From: 3107 sp001483205
GTDB lineage: Bacteria; Pseudomonadota; Alphaproteobacteria; Rhodobacterales; Rhodobacteraceae
Direction: 5' to 3'
DNA length: 64,000 nucleotides
NCBI GenBank assembly: GCA_964291375.2
Contig: OZ219809.1
Span: 1,116,001-1,180,000, forward strand
The notes beneath the pieces are model-generated. The model searched no databases and had not been told where the DNA came from. It saw only the letters and a program-made list of their open reading frames with translations. The translations under genes and the position numbers were made by a program. Positions 26,314-34,383 of the stretch are shown one piece after another. Each line of letters opens with the position of its first letter. Positions within the stretch are counted from its first letter, which is position 1.

Positions 26314-27689
26314 GGCTGTTCTCCCCCCTGCCCATGGGCGGCCTCACCGCCCGCCGTGATCCGCCCCCCAAGGCTGTTCATCATCTCGCGAAACCCCGGG
26401 AAAGAGGTGGCAATCGGCGCGCCGTCATCAACAGAGACCAGGTTACGTGCCGCCATGCCCAGACACAGGAACGACATGGCGATCCGGTGGTCAAGGCGGC
26501 TCTCGCAGGTTGCGCCGCCCGCCACGCCGCCCGGCCCCGCGCCATGGACGACCAATGTATCCTCGTCCTGTTCGACCCGGACGCCGCAGGCGGCAAGGCC
26601 CTGCGCCATGGCGTCAATCCGGTCGCATTCCTTGACCCGCAATTCGCTGACGCCGCGCATCACCGTCACCCCCTCAGAGAACGCCGCAACCACCGCAAGG
26701 GCGGGGTATTCGTCGATCATCGACGGTGCGCGCTCCGGCGGCACCTCGACCCCGCGGGTGACAGCGGCGCGCACCCGCAGATCGGCGACCGGTTCGCCCC
26801 CTTCCTCGCGCCTGTTGACCAGCACGATGTCCGCGCCCATGTCCAGAAGGGTCGTGTAAAGCCCGTTGCGGGTGGGGTTCAGGCCGACACCGGGCAGCGA
26901 GATGTCCGAGCCTTTGATGATTGTCGCCGCACAAACCGGAAAGGCGGCGGAACTGGGGTCACGCGGGACGGTGATGCGCTGTGGCGTAAGCTCCGGCTGA
27001 CCGGTAAGGGTGATCACCCGGCCCTCCGGCGTCTCTTCGAGAGTGATCTCTGCGCCGAACCCGGCCAGCATCCGCTCTGTATGGTCGCGGGTCACCTGCC
27101 CTTCGGTCACCACCGTCCGGCCCGGCGCGTTCAGCCCGGCCAGCAGCAGCGCGGATTTCACCTGCGCCGAGGGCACGGGCACCCGGTAGCGCACCGGGAC
27201 CGGCTCTGCCGCGCCGGTGATGGTCATCGGCAGGCGCGCACCGGCCCGGCCCGTGGCCGCCGCCCCGAACAGGACGAGCGGTTCCGTCACCCGGCGCATG
27301 GGGCGGCTGTTCAGGCTGTCGTCGCCGGTAAAGGTGGCGGTGATCGGCGAGGTCGCCATCGCGCCGATGATCAGCCGCGCGCCGGTGCCGGAATTGCCGC
27401 AGTCGATCACCCGGTCCGGCTCGGCAAACCCGCCGACGCCGACACCGTGGACCGACCAGCGGCCCGGCCCGTGGCGCGTCACCTCGGCCCCGAAGGCGCG
27501 CATGGCCGACGCGGTGGCCAGCACGTCCTCGCCCTCCAGCACCCCGTCGATTCGTGTCTCGCCGACGCAGAGCGCGCCAAGGATCAGCGCCCGGTGGCTG
27601 ATGGATTTGTCCCCCGGCGTCTCTGCCACGCCGTGCAGGGGGCCGCATTTGCAGGAAGTCATGGGGACAGGCGCGCCGTGGCCGGACAT
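26310..27689 (-). CDS. aroA: 3-phosphoshikimate 1-carboxyvinyltransferase (EPSP synthase), class II-like
   Basis: A 459-residue shikimate-pathway enzyme joining PEP to shikimate-3-phosphate. Motifs are PGDKSISHRALILGAL, RDHTERMLAGFGAEI, RDPSSAAFPV and RAPSMIDEYPALAVVAAFSE with the catalytic Asp. The pattern (SAQVKSALLLAGLN, RAPSMIDEYP) is closer to the CP4-type class II enzymes than to E. coli AroA, by recollection. The start at MSGHGAPVPM is chosen; a start nine codons later (MTSCK) is also possible. Confidence 0.95.
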   Translation of the reverse strand: MSGHGAPVPMTSCKCGPLHGVAETPGDKSISHRALILGALCVGETRIDGVLEGEDVLATASAMRAFGAEVTRHGPGRWSVHGVGVGGFAEPDRVIDCGNSGTGARLIIGAMATSPITATFTGDDSLNSRPMRRVTEPLVLFGAAATGRAGARLPMTITGAAEPVPVRYRVPVPSAQVKSALLLAGLNAPGRTVVTEGQVTRDHTERMLAGFGAEITLEETPEGRVITLTGQPELTPQRITVPRDPSSAAFPVCAATIIKGSDISLPGVGLNPTRNGLYTTLLDMGADIVLVNRREEGGEPVADLRVRAAVTRGVEVPPERAPSMIDEYPALAVVAAFSEGVTVMRGVSELRVKECDRIDAMAQGLAACGVRVEQDEDTLVVHGAGPGGVAGGATCESRLDHRIAMSFLCLGMAARNLVSVDDGAPIATSFPGFREMMNSLGGRITAGGEAAHGQGGEQP

Positions 27690-27781
27690 GGGGGTGATCC
27701 TCGCTCGGGGTTCCGCCAAGAGTTTCGCCTGCGTGATAGCGCAACCGTGCCGGTGGGTCCATCGGCAAAACCGCCGCCGGG

Positions 27782-27970
27782 TTAGAGACCTCTGCACAAT
27801 AGCGCGTCGGCACCCAAACCGTCCGCCCGGCGGAACGCCGGGCAGCGCCTGCCCCGGCGGGCGCTGCCCTCGCCGTTGTTGTGAAACCCATCACCCATAC
27901 CCCCGCCGGACCCGGACATCATGCAGAAGTCTTGGGCCATTCGCGCCTCTGTCCCGGCAAAACCGCCACC
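27782..27970 (+). repeat. Inverted-repeat element upstream of aroA
   Basis: Left end AGAGACCTCTGCACAATAGC, right end GGACATCATGCAGAAGTCTT (to 27932). In between are CGTCCGCCCGGCGGAACG, a GC-rich self-complementary block and GTGAAACCCATCACCCATAC. The same order of modules occurs at 59450-59630. The right flank CGCGCCTCTGTCCCGGCAAA is shared with the ~97 bp array units at 35 kb. The element separates aroA from trmB on the same strand. Confidence 0.75.
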
Positions 27971-27973
27971 CGC

Positions 27974-28693
27974 TCAGCACTTGCGGAAGGTCAGATAATG
28001 CGGCACCCGCCCGGCCCGCAACGCCTTTTGCTCATAGCGGGTCGAGGGCCAGTCCGCCCACGGGTCGCGCCAGTCCTGCGCACTTTCCGCCAGCCACTCA
28101 AAACCATGGGCGGGCACCTCTTGCAGGGTCTGGCGCACATAGTCCGGTATGTCGGTGGCCACCCGGAACACCGCCCCCGGCTTCAGCACACGGGCGAGCG
28201 GCTCCAGATAATCCGGGGTGACGAAACGCCGCCGGTGGTGTCTGGTCTTGGGCCAGGGGTCGGGATAGAGCAGGAAGGCCCGCGAGATTGAGGCATCGGG
28301 CAACAGATCAAACAGATCACGCACATCGCCGGGGTGGATGCGGACATTATCAAGCCGCATCCGTCTGAGCTTGCCCAGAAGCATCGCGACGCCCTTGATG
28401 TAAGGCTCGCAGCCGATGATGCCGACATCGGGCGCGCGGGCGGCCTGATGCACCATGTGCTCGCCGCCGCCAAAGCCGATCTCGAGCCAGACCGGTTTGC
28501 CGCCGAAAAGCGTGCCCGGATCAAGGGGGGTTCTGTCCGGGTTTTCGTCCCACGTGACCGACCCCGGCGACAGGGCCTGCAAATCCTCGTTCAGCCAGGC
28601 CCGTTGGTTGTCGCGCAGATGCCTGCCCCTGCGACGGCCATGAAGGGTGCGCCATGGGGGGGATTTCGGGTGCCGGTTGGTGTTTTCAGCCAT
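27974..28693 (-). CDS. trmB: tRNA (guanine-N7-)-methyltransferase
   Basis: A 239-residue SAM-dependent enzyme methylating G46 in tRNA variable loops. SAM-binding LEIGFGGGEHMVHQA, then GCEPYIKGVAMLL, and the family signature LLYPDPWPKTRHHRRRFV. The C terminus RVPHYLTFRKC is typical. It follows glyS by 71 bases on the same strand, with start MAENTNRHPKSPPW. Confidence 0.95.
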   Translation of the reverse strand: MAENTNRHPKSPPWRTLHGRRRGRHLRDNQRAWLNEDLQALSPGSVTWDENPDRTPLDPGTLFGGKPVWLEIGFGGGEHMVHQAARAPDVGIIGCEPYIKGVAMLLGKLRRMRLDNVRIHPGDVRDLFDLLPDASISRAFLLYPDPWPKTRHHRRRFVTPDYLEPLARVLKPGAVFRVATDIPDYVRQTLQEVPAHGFEWLAESAQDWRDPWADWPSTRYEQKALRAGRVPHYLTFRKC

Positions 28694-28764
28694 GGGGGAT
28701 GCCCTAGCCTGTCGCCGTGCGGGGCGCAATCCGTCGCCGGGGGCGGGGCACCCAAAACCAGCAA

Positions 28765-30876
28765 TCACCCGTCGCCCCGGCCCTCGATCCGGGTCAGATC
28801 AGCCACCGTCAGGCACAACGCCCGCATCCGCGCCAGCATGTTCAGACGGTTGCGCCGGATCGCACTATCCCCGGTATTCACCTGCACCGCCTCGAAAAAC
28901 GCATCAACCGGGGCGCGCAAAGCCGCCATAGCCCCCATTGCCGCCGCAAAATCCTCGGCCTCAATCGCCGGAGAGATCGCGCCCTCTGCCCGGTCAAGCG
29001 CGGCAAAGAGGGCTGCCTCTGCCTCTTCGCCCGCGCATTTCACATCCTCGCTGCCGGAATACGCGACCCCATCCCGCGCCTCTGCCTGGGTCAGAATATT
29101 GTTCGCCCGCCTGAACCCCCGCAACAGGTTTTCCCCGTCATCGGTCTTCAGGAACGTGGCCAGAGCCTGCGCCCGCCTGACCAGCAACGTCAGGTCATCA
29201 TTGCCCGGCATGGCAATGCAGGCGTCGATCACATCCCTGCGCACCCCTTTCGCCCGCAGGTGAACCTTAAGCCGGTCATGCAGGAAGGACATAAGCTGGG
29301 ACTCCCTCGCGCCCAGCATCAAAACCATAAGCCCGCGCATCTCCGGCTCATGGTTGTCGGCATGGGACCAGCACAGATCCAACAGCTTCATCCGCAGCCC
29401 GTTTTCCAGCACCAGCCGGATGACCCCCAGCGCCGCCCGGCGCAGCGCAAACGGGTCTTTTGATCCGGTCGGCGTATCACCGATCGCCCAGAACCCGGTC
29501 AGCGTATCGAGCTTGTCGGCCAGCGCCACGGTGACGGAAACCGGCGCGGTGGGGGTGTCATCCAGCGGCCCGACCGGCGAGTAATGCTCCCGCGCGGCAT
29601 CGGCGACCTCGGGCGGATACCCCGCAGGCCCGGCATAACAAGCCCCCATGACGCCCTGAAGCTCCGGGAACTCGCGAACCATTTCCGAAGACAGATCGGC
29701 CTTTGCCCAGAGTGCGGCGCGCGCGGCGATGTCCCGCTCTGCCCCGGCAAACGGCGCGATTTCCCGCGCCAGGGCAGCAATACGCCCGATGCGCTTTGCC
29801 TGCGTGCCCAACCGGTTGTGAAAGGTCACGGTTTCCAGCGCCTTCAGCCACGGCACCCCGCCCGCTTCGGCCACCTGAATGTCGTTCTCCCAGAAGAACC
29901 GCGCATCGGCCAGCCGCGCGGCCAACACCCTCTGATTGCCCGCCAGAATTGTCGCCCCGTTATCCGGGGTTTCGGTATTCGCAACGGTGATGAACCCTTC
30001 GATCCGGCCCGTTTCCGGGTTGCGCACCGAAAAGAATTTCTGATGGGTGCGCATAGAGGTCCGCAGCACCTCGGGCGGCAGGTCGAGAAAGGCGGCGTCA
30101 ATCCCGCCCATCAGCACCACCGGCCATTCGACCAGCCCGGCGACCTCGGCAAGCAGGCCCTCATCCTCGACCACCACCAGCCCCCCGGCGCGGGCGAGCT
30201 CAGCGGCGGCCTGCCGGATGTGTTCGGCGCGTTCTTGCGCATCAAGGATCACCCTGCGCGCCCGCAGCCCTGCAACATAGTCGCCAAATCCGGTCACGAC
30301 AAAGGGGGCCGGGTCCATGAAACGATGGCCACGGGTCTGATTGCCCGCCCGCAGGCCGTCGATGTCCAGCGGCACGACCTCTGCGCCCGCCTTATCGGTC
30401 AGGATGCAGAGGATCGACTGCAAGGGGCGAATCCAGTGCAGGCGGCCCGCGCCCCAGCGCATGGATTTCGGCCACGGAAAGGCGCGGATCGCGGCCTCCA
30501 GAACCCCGGCGACAATCTCTGCCGCCGGGCGGCCCGGCGCTTCGATCACCGCAAAAAAGACACGGCCCTTTTTGTCCTCGCGCTCTTCCAGCCGATCACG
30601 GGTGATCCCTGCGCCGCGCAGAAAGCCCTCGATTGCCGCATCGGGCGCGCCCACACGCGGCCCCCGGCGCTCTGTGCGCACCGCCGGGCTTGCAGGTGGC
30701 AGCCCGGTGACCGACAGCGCCAGCCGCCGCGGGGTCGAAAACGCCCTGGCATCCCCATAGGTCAGACCAGCCCCGGCCAGCCCGGTCGTGACCAGCCTTC
30801 TGAGGTCTTCGGCAGCCTTATCCTGCATCCGCGCAGGGATTTCCTCGGACAGGAGTTCAATCAGCAGGTCGGGCAT
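28765..30876 (-). CDS. glyS: Glycine--tRNA ligase beta subunit
   Basis: A 703-residue beta subunit of the tetrameric bacterial GlyRS, forming the tRNA-binding part. It begins MPDLLIELLSEEIPARMQ and includes FSTPRRLALSV, FPWPKSMRWG, FLDLPPEVLRTSMRTHQKFF and a C-terminal anticodon-binding-like helical region. Four bases separate it from the stop of the DUF6446 gene, so it is in that operon. An ATG 32 codons upstream is rejected because it lies inside DUF6446. Confidence 0.95.
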   Translation of the reverse strand: MPDLLIELLSEEIPARMQDKAAEDLRRLVTTGLAGAGLTYGDARAFSTPRRLALSVTGLPPASPAVRTERRGPRVGAPDAAIEGFLRGAGITRDRLEEREDKKGRVFFAVIEAPGRPAAEIVAGVLEAAIRAFPWPKSMRWGAGRLHWIRPLQSILCILTDKAGAEVVPLDIDGLRAGNQTRGHRFMDPAPFVVTGFGDYVAGLRARRVILDAQERAEHIRQAAAELARAGGLVVVEDEGLLAEVAGLVEWPVVLMGGIDAAFLDLPPEVLRTSMRTHQKFFSVRNPETGRIEGFITVANTETPDNGATILAGNQRVLAARLADARFFWENDIQVAEAGGVPWLKALETVTFHNRLGTQAKRIGRIAALAREIAPFAGAERDIAARAALWAKADLSSEMVREFPELQGVMGACYAGPAGYPPEVADAAREHYSPVGPLDDTPTAPVSVTVALADKLDTLTGFWAIGDTPTGSKDPFALRRAALGVIRLVLENGLRMKLLDLCWSHADNHEPEMRGLMVLMLGARESQLMSFLHDRLKVHLRAKGVRRDVIDACIAMPGNDDLTLLVRRAQALATFLKTDDGENLLRGFRRANNILTQAEARDGVAYSGSEDVKCAGEEAEAALFAALDRAEGAISPAIEAEDFAAAMGAMAALRAPVDAFFEAVQVNTGDSAIRRNRLNMLARMRALCLTVADLTRIEGRGDG

Positions 30877-30880
30877 GGGG

Positions 30881-31399
30881 TCAGTTTCTTTCCGGTGCGG
30901 GCGGGCAGCCTTCCGGCGGGGATTTTCCATTGAAAACCTGCGCGCCGCAAGAGTTGATCTGACGCCAGACAAAACCGCGCCCGTCCGCTGTCACCGCAAC
31001 CACGGCGTCGAAACCGTAGACGACGTTCCTTTCGCCCAGAAATGCCCGCGCGCGCCCCTGTTCCAGCGCCGCCCCGATGGATTGGGCGTCGAAACACCCG
31101 AACCAGGCGGGCGCGTTCAGCGGTTCCGCGCCGGGGTAAGGCTCGAAGGTTTCGGCCAGCATCGCCTGATCGCGGGACGTGGTGAAACAGGCCCGATACC
31201 TCAGGGGGGAGCTGTCGGCGTCAATGCCGCGAAAGTCGGTGATCGGAATCGGGGCGGGGGTGCCGGTCGCACGGGTGGTCAGGCGGACAGAGCCGTCGCG
31301 CACGTCTTCATAGAAGGCGTGGACCTGAAGGTAGTAGAGTGCAACCCCGGCAATGAGCGCGGTGATAACGATGCTTCCCGCCAGCAGCTTTCCGGTCAT
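30881..31399 (-). CDS. DUF6446 family protein
   Basis: A 172-residue protein with one N-terminal transmembrane segment (residues 5-24) and a periplasmic domain with conserved Cys (RYRACFTTS, WFGCFDAQS, NSCGAQVF). In Rhodobacterales it characteristically lies between glyQ and glyS, which is the basis for the name; its function is unknown. Its ATG overlaps the stop of the DUF3800 gene (TGATG at 31397-31401), so it is now co-transcribed with a gene that does not belong to the ancestral operon. Confidence 0.75.
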   Translation of the reverse strand: MTGKLLAGSIVITALIAGVALYYLQVHAFYEDVRDGSVRLTTRATGTPAPIPITDFRGIDADSSPLRYRACFTTSRDQAMLAETFEPYPGAEPLNAPAWFGCFDAQSIGAALEQGRARAFLGERNVVYGFDAVVAVTADGRGFVWRQINSCGAQVFNGKSPPEGCPPAPERN

Positions 31400-32148
31400 C
31401 AGGGTTGTCCTAAACGGGTAGTGCAATACGGGCAATCGCAAGGCTGTTGCTGGGATTTTTTATGCATCAAGCCGTGAACCACCCCGCCCTCTGAATCGAA
31501 AGCACCTTTGATCACGTCAAAAAACATCGCATCCTGCCTCTCGAACTTACGCCACAGGGCATAGGACACCAGATCAGCAAACTGAATAAGCCGCGTTGCG
31601 GACGAATCAACAAACATGGGCACATCCACCAGATTGCGAAGCTGTCCGTAACGATGCCCGGATTTAACAAATTTGTTGGCCAGAGTCTGCAAACGTGTTT
31701 CTTTGGTGTGCTTATCGAGAATGATCAGGCCACGTTGTTTGTTACGCTGTCGATGTTGCCGCTTGAGAAACGCATCAAACCGCGTGCAAATCTGCTCAAA
31801 CGCAAACTCAATCGGGTCTTCAGGGGAAACTTCCGCCTTTTCGACAACGACGCCAAACAAAGTCCATTTTCCTTGCAGCTTCATGCACTCTTCCAGCGCA
31901 TGGCGTATATGCGCGGCTCTTTCCGACTTATCACGGATCGAGCGCCAGAACCCTTTGCCGGGAAGCATGTGGCTGCCATGAAATTCCAGCGCCTCGTGAT
32001 CCTTCGGGCAAATTGCTTTCGCCAATTCGTCCAGGCCGCGGCTCAAATAATATATCTGCCGCTCGAAAAGGCATATCCCCGATAGAACAAAATACCGCTC
32101 ATCGCGGGATTCCACCGACCCGGCATCATCCAGATAGAGAAGATACAT
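31399..32148 (-). CDS. DUF3800 domain-containing protein
   Basis: About 249 residues beginning MYLLYLDDAGSVESRDERYF, the usual DUF3800 N terminus with paired Asp. LIILDKHTKETRLQTLAN follows, then VPMFVDSSATRLIQFADLVSYAL with further conserved Asp, and a C-terminal CDCPYC pair. The fold is thought to be RNase H-like and the family is frequent on mobile or defence-rich DNA, but the activity is unproven. It is distinctly more AT-rich than the neighbours and interrupts the glyQ-DUF6446-glyS operon. An ATG nine codons upstream (32175) is an alternative start. Confidence 0.75.
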   Translation of the reverse strand: MYLLYLDDAGSVESRDERYFVLSGICLFERQIYYLSRGLDELAKAICPKDHEALEFHGSHMLPGKGFWRSIRDKSERAAHIRHALEECMKLQGKWTLFGVVVEKAEVSPEDPIEFAFEQICTRFDAFLKRQHRQRNKQRGLIILDKHTKETRLQTLANKFVKSGHRYGQLRNLVDVPMFVDSSATRLIQFADLVSYALWRKFERQDAMFFDVIKGAFDSEGGVVHGLMHKKSQQQPCDCPYCTTRLGQP

Positions 32149-32286
32149 GAGAAAATCCGGATAGAAAAAGTGCATAAAAAGGCAGCCGAGTGAGAACCCT
32201 GTCCCAACGAGTCAGCCTACGCAACTCTCCCGACTGCATGGTCTCCATATATGATAACTTCTTTCCGGTTCGTCAACCCCCAAACC

Positions 32287-32350
32287 TCACACCGCCCGCC
32301 CGCTGGCCTCTGTCAGCACAAAGGCGTCGGCGCATTTCTTCGCCAGCGCG
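32287..32350 (-). pseudogene. Duplicated 3' end of glyQ
   Basis: 64 bases matching the last codons and stop of glyQ at 33360-33423 with about five mismatches. It reads ALAKKCADAFVLTEASGRAV and stop, against ALAKKCADAFVLTEAGGRAA in the intact gene. Nothing upstream continues the glyQ similarity. Together with the intact copy it forms a direct repeat flanking the glycosyltransferase gene and an inverted-repeat element. The rest of the gap 32149-32416 is AT-richer and shows no gene. Confidence 0.75.
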
Positions 32351-32416
32351 GCGTTCAGCTTCGGGCGCCTGTCCACTCTCTTGTCCGGCCCATACACATC
32401 TGGTATCCGCGCGGAT

Positions 32417-33247
32417 ATGCACTCTGAACTGATCATCTCGACCTATAATTCGCCGGATACGCTGTGGCTGACGCTGGTCTCGGCCATGTTACAGGACCGT
32501 CGCCCTGACGGCCTTTGCGTGGCCGATGACGGGTCCGGGCCGGAGACATTCGAGTGTCTGGAGCGGTTTCGCGCCGCCTGCCCCGATATGCCGCTGCGCC
32601 ATGTCTGGCACGAAGATTGCGGGTTTCGGAAATGCGCCATTCTGAACAAGGCGATCGCGAGTTCCGAGGCCGGGTATCTGGTATTCACCGACGGGGATTG
32701 CCTGATGTCACCGGGCTTTGTGGCGCGTCATCTTGAGCTCGCCAACCCGCGTCATTATGCCTGTGGCAGCCTGATCCGGTTATCCGCCGGGGCCACCGGG
32801 GCGGTAACCGAGGAAGACCTGATGTCAGGAGCGATATTCACACGGGAATGGATGCGCGGCCATGATGTCTTTGACCGGATGACCACCTGGTTCAAATCCG
32901 CCCCCTACCCGCGCCCGATCATGCGGGCGCTTGAGGTGACTTCCCCGGTGCGGCGCACATTTTGCGGGGCCAATGCATCGGCCTTCAGGACTGCGCTGCT
33001 GAAGATCAATGGCTATGATGAAACCATCGCCTATGGTGGCCAGGACAAGGAGTTGGGCATCCGGCTGGCCAATGCAGGCATTACCGGGCGGCATCTGAGA
33101 TATACGGCACCGATCCTGCATATGGACCACCCGCGCGGTTACAAAAACCCGGAAAGTATCAAGCGCCATCGCGCGATTATCCGGTCTTCGCGCAAGACCG
33201 GAAAGACCTGGGCAGAGGACGGAATCATCAAGGGCGCGGCGGCCTGA
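32417..33247 (+). CDS. Family 2 glycosyltransferase with galactosyltransferase-like C terminus
   Basis: A 276-residue GT-A enzyme. Nucleotide-sugar-binding N terminus (LIISTYNSPDTLWLTL, VADDGSGPET), metal-binding DGD in LVFTDGDCLM, and the C-terminal FCGANASAFRT plus GYDETIAYGGQDKELGIRL, as in glycosyl transferase 7C-type domains. Donor and acceptor are unknown, probably a surface glycan. It is the only plus-strand gene inside the glyQ region and lies between the two copies of the glyQ tail. The frame extends upstream to 32381, but MHSELIIS is the natural start. Confidence 0.85.
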   Translation: MHSELIISTYNSPDTLWLTLVSAMLQDRRPDGLCVADDGSGPETFECLERFRAACPDMPLRHVWHEDCGFRKCAILNKAIASSEAGYLVFTDGDCLMSPGFVARHLELANPRHYACGSLIRLSAGATGAVTEEDLMSGAIFTREWMRGHDVFDRMTTWFKSAPYPRPIMRALEVTSPVRRTFCGANASAFRTALLKINGYDETIAYGGQDKELGIRLANAGITGRHLRYTAPILHMDHPRGYKNPESIKRHRAIIRSSRKTGKTWAEDGIIKGAAA

Positions 33248-33253
33248 CACCTC

Positions 33254-33330
33254 TCAAAGACCTCTGCATAATAGCGCGTCAGTGGCCAAACTGTCTGCCC
33301 GGCTGAGCTCATATGCAGAGGTCTTCCTCA
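33254..33330 (+). repeat. Minimal inverted-repeat element with perfect ends
   Basis: About 70 bases bounded by AAGACCTCTGCAT on the left and ATGCAGAGGTCTT on the right, a perfect 13-bp inverted pair. The centre is AATAGCGCGTCAGTGGCCAA and ACTGTCTGCCCGGCTGAGCT. It sits between the convergent glycosyltransferase and glyQ genes and represents the shortest complete form of the family. Confidence 0.85.
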
Positions 33331-33359
33331 GGTGGTCAGAAGTGGTCAGAACCGGCGGG

Positions 33360-34298
33360 TCACGCCGCCCGCCCCCCGGCCTCTGTCAGCACAAAAGCAT
33401 CGGCGCATTTCTTCGCCAGCGCCCGGACGCGGCCAATATAAGCCTGCCGCTCGGTCACGGAAATCACCCCCCGCGCATCCAGCAGGTTGAAGATATGGCT
33501 GGCCCTGATGCACTGATCATAGGCCGGGTGCGCCATGACAATACGCTTGCCACTTTTCAGATCGTCAGGGTCGTGCGCAAGGATCGCCGCGCATTCCGCC
33601 TCTGCCTCGGTGAACTGCCTGAGCAAGACCTCGGTATTCGCCACATCAAAGTTATAGCGGGAATATTCTTGTTCCGTCTGGCGGAAAACATCGCCGTATT
33701 TCAGGGCAATAGGGGCGTCCGGGTCATTATACGGCATGTCCATCACATGATCGGCCCCAAGCACATACATGGCCAGACGCTCCAGCCCATAGGTCAGCTC
33801 TCCGGTCACCGGGCGGCAATCATGCCCGCCGACCTGCTGGAAATAGGTGAACTGGCTGACCTCCATCCCGTCGCACCAGACTTCCCAGCCCAGCCCCCAG
33901 GCCCCAAGGGTGGGGCTTTCCCAGTCATCCTCGACAAAGCGGATGTCATGGCGGCCCATATCGACGCCGATGGCCCCGAGCGACCCCAGATAGAGCGCCT
34001 GCAAATCGGGCGGGCTGGGTTTGATCACCACCTGAAACTGGTAATAGTGCTGAAGACGGTTCGGGTTTTCACCATAGCGGCCATCGGTCGGGCGGCGCGA
34101 CGGCTGGGCATAGGCCGCGGCCCAGGGGTTTGGCCCCAGCGCACGCAGGGTCGTGGCCGGGTGAAAGGTGCCCGCGCCGACCTCCATATCATAGGGCTGC
34201 ATGATGGCACAGCCCTGTGCGGCCCAATAGGCCTGAAGCCGCAGGATGATGTCCTGAAAGCTGCGTGGTTCGCCGGTTTCGCCGGTTCGGGCTGCCAT
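33360..34298 (-). CDS. glyQ: Glycine--tRNA ligase alpha subunit
   Basis: A 312-residue catalytic alpha subunit. Visible are SFQDIILRLQAYWAAQGCAI, PYDMEVGAGTFHPATTLRAL, ENPNRLQHYYQFQVVIKPSP, LGLGWEVWCDGMEVSQFTYF-like class II motifs and the C-terminal ALAKKCADAFVLTEAGG. In related genomes glyQ is followed by DUF6446 and glyS; here about 1.9 kb of extra DNA separates them. The start is at MAARTGETGE; the longer open frame to 34754 runs into repeats. Confidence 0.95.
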   Translation of the reverse strand: MAARTGETGEPRSFQDIILRLQAYWAAQGCAIMQPYDMEVGAGTFHPATTLRALGPNPWAAAYAQPSRRPTDGRYGENPNRLQHYYQFQVVIKPSPPDLQALYLGSLGAIGVDMGRHDIRFVEDDWESPTLGAWGLGWEVWCDGMEVSQFTYFQQVGGHDCRPVTGELTYGLERLAMYVLGADHVMDMPYNDPDAPIALKYGDVFRQTEQEYSRYNFDVANTEVLLRQFTEAEAECAAILAHDPDDLKSGKRIVMAHPAYDQCIRASHIFNLLDARGVISVTERQAYIGRVRALAKKCADAFVLTEAGGRAA

Positions 34299-34383
34299 CC
34301 TGCGCCTCTCTGAAAATGCGCGTTCTCCATAGTCGGCGGCGGCGGCAGGGTCAATCGGCGGGTGGGGGTGTGGTGGTCTGCCG

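Noticed and set aside
27763..27967. CGGCAAAACCGCC repeated on both sides of the element upstream of aroA as a target duplication
   Set aside because: The right-hand copy belongs to the shared CTCTGTCCCGGCAAA repeat module, so it cannot be taken as duplicated target.
32885..32900. tRNA T-arm-like GGTTCAAATCC
   Set aside because: It lies inside the glycosyltransferase gene, and no acceptor stem, D-arm or anticodon arm can be placed around it.
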